Positions 62,723-64,000 of a stretch of DNA of 64,000 nt are shown one piece after another. The notes beneath the pieces were generated by a model. It did no database searches. It had not been told where the DNA came from and saw only the letters and a program-made list of their open reading frames with translations. A program made the translations under genes and the position numbers. Numbering within the stretch: the first letter of the stretch is position 1; each line of letters starts with the position of its first letter. Origin of the DNA: Variovorax sp. PMC12. GTDB taxonomy: Bacteria; Pseudomonadota; Gammaproteobacteria; Burkholderiales; Burkholderiaceae_C. The stretch spans positions 372,001-436,000 of the forward strand of contig NZ_CP027774.1 in the NCBI RefSeq assembly GCF_003019815.1, in the 5' to 3' direction.

Positions 62723-62763
62723 GGATCGTGCGTTCGACGACAGGCAATTGCCAAGGGCGCTCC

Positions 62764-63936
62764 ATGCAACTTTTCTGGTTTCTTCCCACGCACGGCGACA
62801 GCCGCTATCTCGGCACCTCGCGCGGCGCGCGCACCGTGAGCCACCGCTACCTGCGCCAGGTGGCGCAGGCCGCCGACGAGCTGGGCTACGAGGGCGTGCT
62901 GATTCCCACCGGCCGTTCGTGCGAGGACTCGTGGGTGGTCGCGTCGTCGCTCGCGGCGCAGACCGAGCGCCTCAAGTTCCTGGTCGCGATCCGCCCCGGG
63001 ATCATCTCGCCGACCGTGTCGGCGCGGCAGGCCGCCACGCTCGACCGGTTCAGCGACGGGCGCCTGCTGATCAACGTGGTCACCGGCGGCGACCCCGACG
63101 AGCAGCACGGCGATGGCAGCTTCCTCACGCACGCCGAGCGCTACGAGGTGACCGACGAGTTCCTGCGCATCTGGCGCGGCGTGGCGGGCGGCGAGACGGT
63201 CAACTTCTCGGGCAAGCACCTGCGCGTGGAGAACGCCAAGACCTTGTACCCGCCGGTGCAGAAGCCGTATCCGCCGCTGTGGTTCGGCGGATCTTCCGAG
63301 GCGGCCATCGCGCTGGCGGGCGAACAGGTGGATGTGTATCTCACCTGGGGCGAGCCGCCTGCCGACGTGGCCGACAAGATCGCGAAGGCGCGCGCCGCCG
63401 CGGCGACGCATGGCCGCACGCTGCGCTTCGGCATCCGGCTGCATGTGATCGTGCGCGAGACCAGCGAGGCGGCCTGGCGCGCGGCGGACGAACTCATGTC
63501 CTACGTGACCGACGACACCATCGCCGCCGCGCAGAAAGCCTTCTCGCGCTTCGACTCCGTGGGCCAGCAGCGCATGGCCGCATTGCACGGCGGGCGGCGC
63601 GACAGGCTGGAGGTGTCGCCCAACCTCTGGGCCGGCGTGGGGCTGGTGCGCGGCGGCGCGGGCACGGCGCTGGTGGGCAGCCCCGAGGAGGTGGCGGCGC
63701 GCATCAAGGAATACGCGGCACTCGGCGTGGAGACTTTCATCTTCTCGGGCTATCCGCATCTCGAGGAGGCGTATCGCGTGGCCGAGCTGCTGTTTCCGCT
63801 GCTGCCGCTCGACCATGTGCGCCCGGCGGGGCAAGCCAACATCACCGGCCCTTTCGGCGAGGTCATCGCCAACGACATCGTTCCGCCCTGTTCGCAAGTC
63901 GCGCAGCCGGCGTCGCGCGACAGGGTCGCCGCATGA
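62764..63936 (+). CDS. ssuD: FMNH2-dependent alkanesulfonate monooxygenase
   Basis: The product has 390 residues (E. coli SsuD 381) and the bacterial luciferase-type barrel fold. MQLFWFLPTHGDSRYLG at the start, TGRSCEDSW, KFLVAIRPGIISPTVSARQAATLDR, GRLLINVVTGGDP and LFGGSSEAA-type (LWFGGSSEA) and TWGEPP segments are those of SsuD. It uses reduced FMN and O2 to release sulfite from alkanesulfonates, supplying sulfur. The start ATG has AAGGG ten bases ahead. It is preceded by a sigma-54 promoter and is divergent from the SfnC/SfnR-like pair. Its stop overlaps the next gene. Confidence 0.93.
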   Translation: MQLFWFLPTHGDSRYLGTSRGARTVSHRYLRQVAQAADELGYEGVLIPTGRSCEDSWVVASSLAAQTERLKFLVAIRPGIISPTVSARQAATLDRFSDGRLLINVVTGGDPDEQHGDGSFLTHAERYEVTDEFLRIWRGVAGGETVNFSGKHLRVENAKTLYPPVQKPYPPLWFGGSSEAAIALAGEQVDVYLTWGEPPADVADKIAKARAAAATHGRTLRFGIRLHVIVRETSEAAWRAADELMSYVTDDTIAAAQKAFSRFDSVGQQRMAALHGGRRDRLEVSPNLWAGVGLVRGGAGTALVGSPEEVAARIKEYAALGVETFIFSGYPHLEEAYRVAELLFPLLPLDHVRPAGQANITGPFGEVIANDIVPPCSQVAQPASRDRVAA

Positions 63937-64000
63937 AGCACTTCGGCGCGGAGGCCGGCGACGAGGCCGTGCCGTGGCAGGCGGCGGCGCAACGCGTGAC
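63933..64000 (+). CDS. Start of a gene coupled to ssuD, truncated by the window edge
   Basis: An ATG at 63933 overlaps the ssuD stop (ATGA) and opens a frame to the end of the window, giving MKHFGAEAGDEAVPWQAAAQ and two or three more residues. This is too short to assign. In similar loci the next genes encode sulfonate ABC transporter parts, a flavin reductase or another monooxygenase. Confidence 0.45.
   Translation, partial: MKHFGAEAGDEAVPWQAAAQRV

Overview
The window is about 64 kb of very GC-rich DNA with densely packed genes, short operons with ATGA-type overlaps, and codon use strongly biased to G/C in third positions. The gene families and their pairing suggest a soil- or plant-associated beta-proteobacterium of the order Burkholderiales, most likely Comamonadaceae and Variovorax-like. 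That assignment is an inference from gene content; no rRNA or other marker gene is present. I saw no tRNA, CRISPR array, insertion sequence or prophage gene.

Layout. (1) 1-13 kb: the end of a flavin monooxygenase, two aldehyde dehydrogenases and a nitroreductase on the plus strand. Facing them is a minus-strand operon of aldehyde dehydrogenase, cytochrome b561, DUF1329 protein, DUF1302 outer-membrane protein, RND/MMPL transporter and YCF48-like propeller, which together look like an envelope-spanning system for a hydrophobic compound. An AraC-type regulator is divergent. (2) 14-19 kb: an APC permease, a GNAT acetyltransferase, an IclR regulator and a class-III aminotransferase, probably amine or amino-acid use. 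(3) 19-31 kb: an envelope-defence block with a metal-binding-like lipoprotein, a two-component system, an ArnT-like/GT2/YdjC-deacetylase operon resembling the Francisella FlmK/FlmF/NaxD and Bordetella Lgm lipid A aminosugar systems, and a divergent MacA-MacB-NodT efflux operon. (4) 31-38.6 kb: a small hydrolase, a redox-type CSS-EAL c-di-GMP phosphodiesterase translationally coupled to a degenerate response regulator, a D,D-carboxypeptidase, a VOC protein, an EamA transporter and an APH-fold kinase.

(5) 38.6-50.5 kb: a complete 2-aminoethylphosphonate (AEP) catabolic region. The plus strand carries the ABC importer and transaminase phnW. The minus strand carries the GntR regulator, phosphonoacetate hydrolase phnA, phosphonoacetaldehyde dehydrogenase phnY, a PhnZ-like HD protein, a GNAT enzyme and a FAD amine oxidase. 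The expected core route is AEP to phosphonoacetaldehyde (PhnW), to phosphonoacetate (PhnY), to acetate plus phosphate (PhnA). A long inverted repeat in the divergent promoter is the likely regulator site. (6) 50.5-60 kb: DNA polymerase II, an acetate kinase, a stand-alone PBP2, an MFS transporter with a divergent HxlR regulator, a DUF1275 membrane protein, an SMI1/KNR4 protein and a small membrane protein. (7) 60-64 kb: an organosulfur locus with a short sigma-54 activator (SfnR-like), a DszC/SfnC-like flavoprotein and a divergent alkanesulfonate monooxygenase ssuD. Both divergent genes are preceded by recognisable sigma-54 promoters with palindromes between them.

Functions come from motifs and family knowledge read by eye; no database search was run. 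Starts were chosen from ribosome-binding sites, overlaps and family length, and uncertain ones are flagged.
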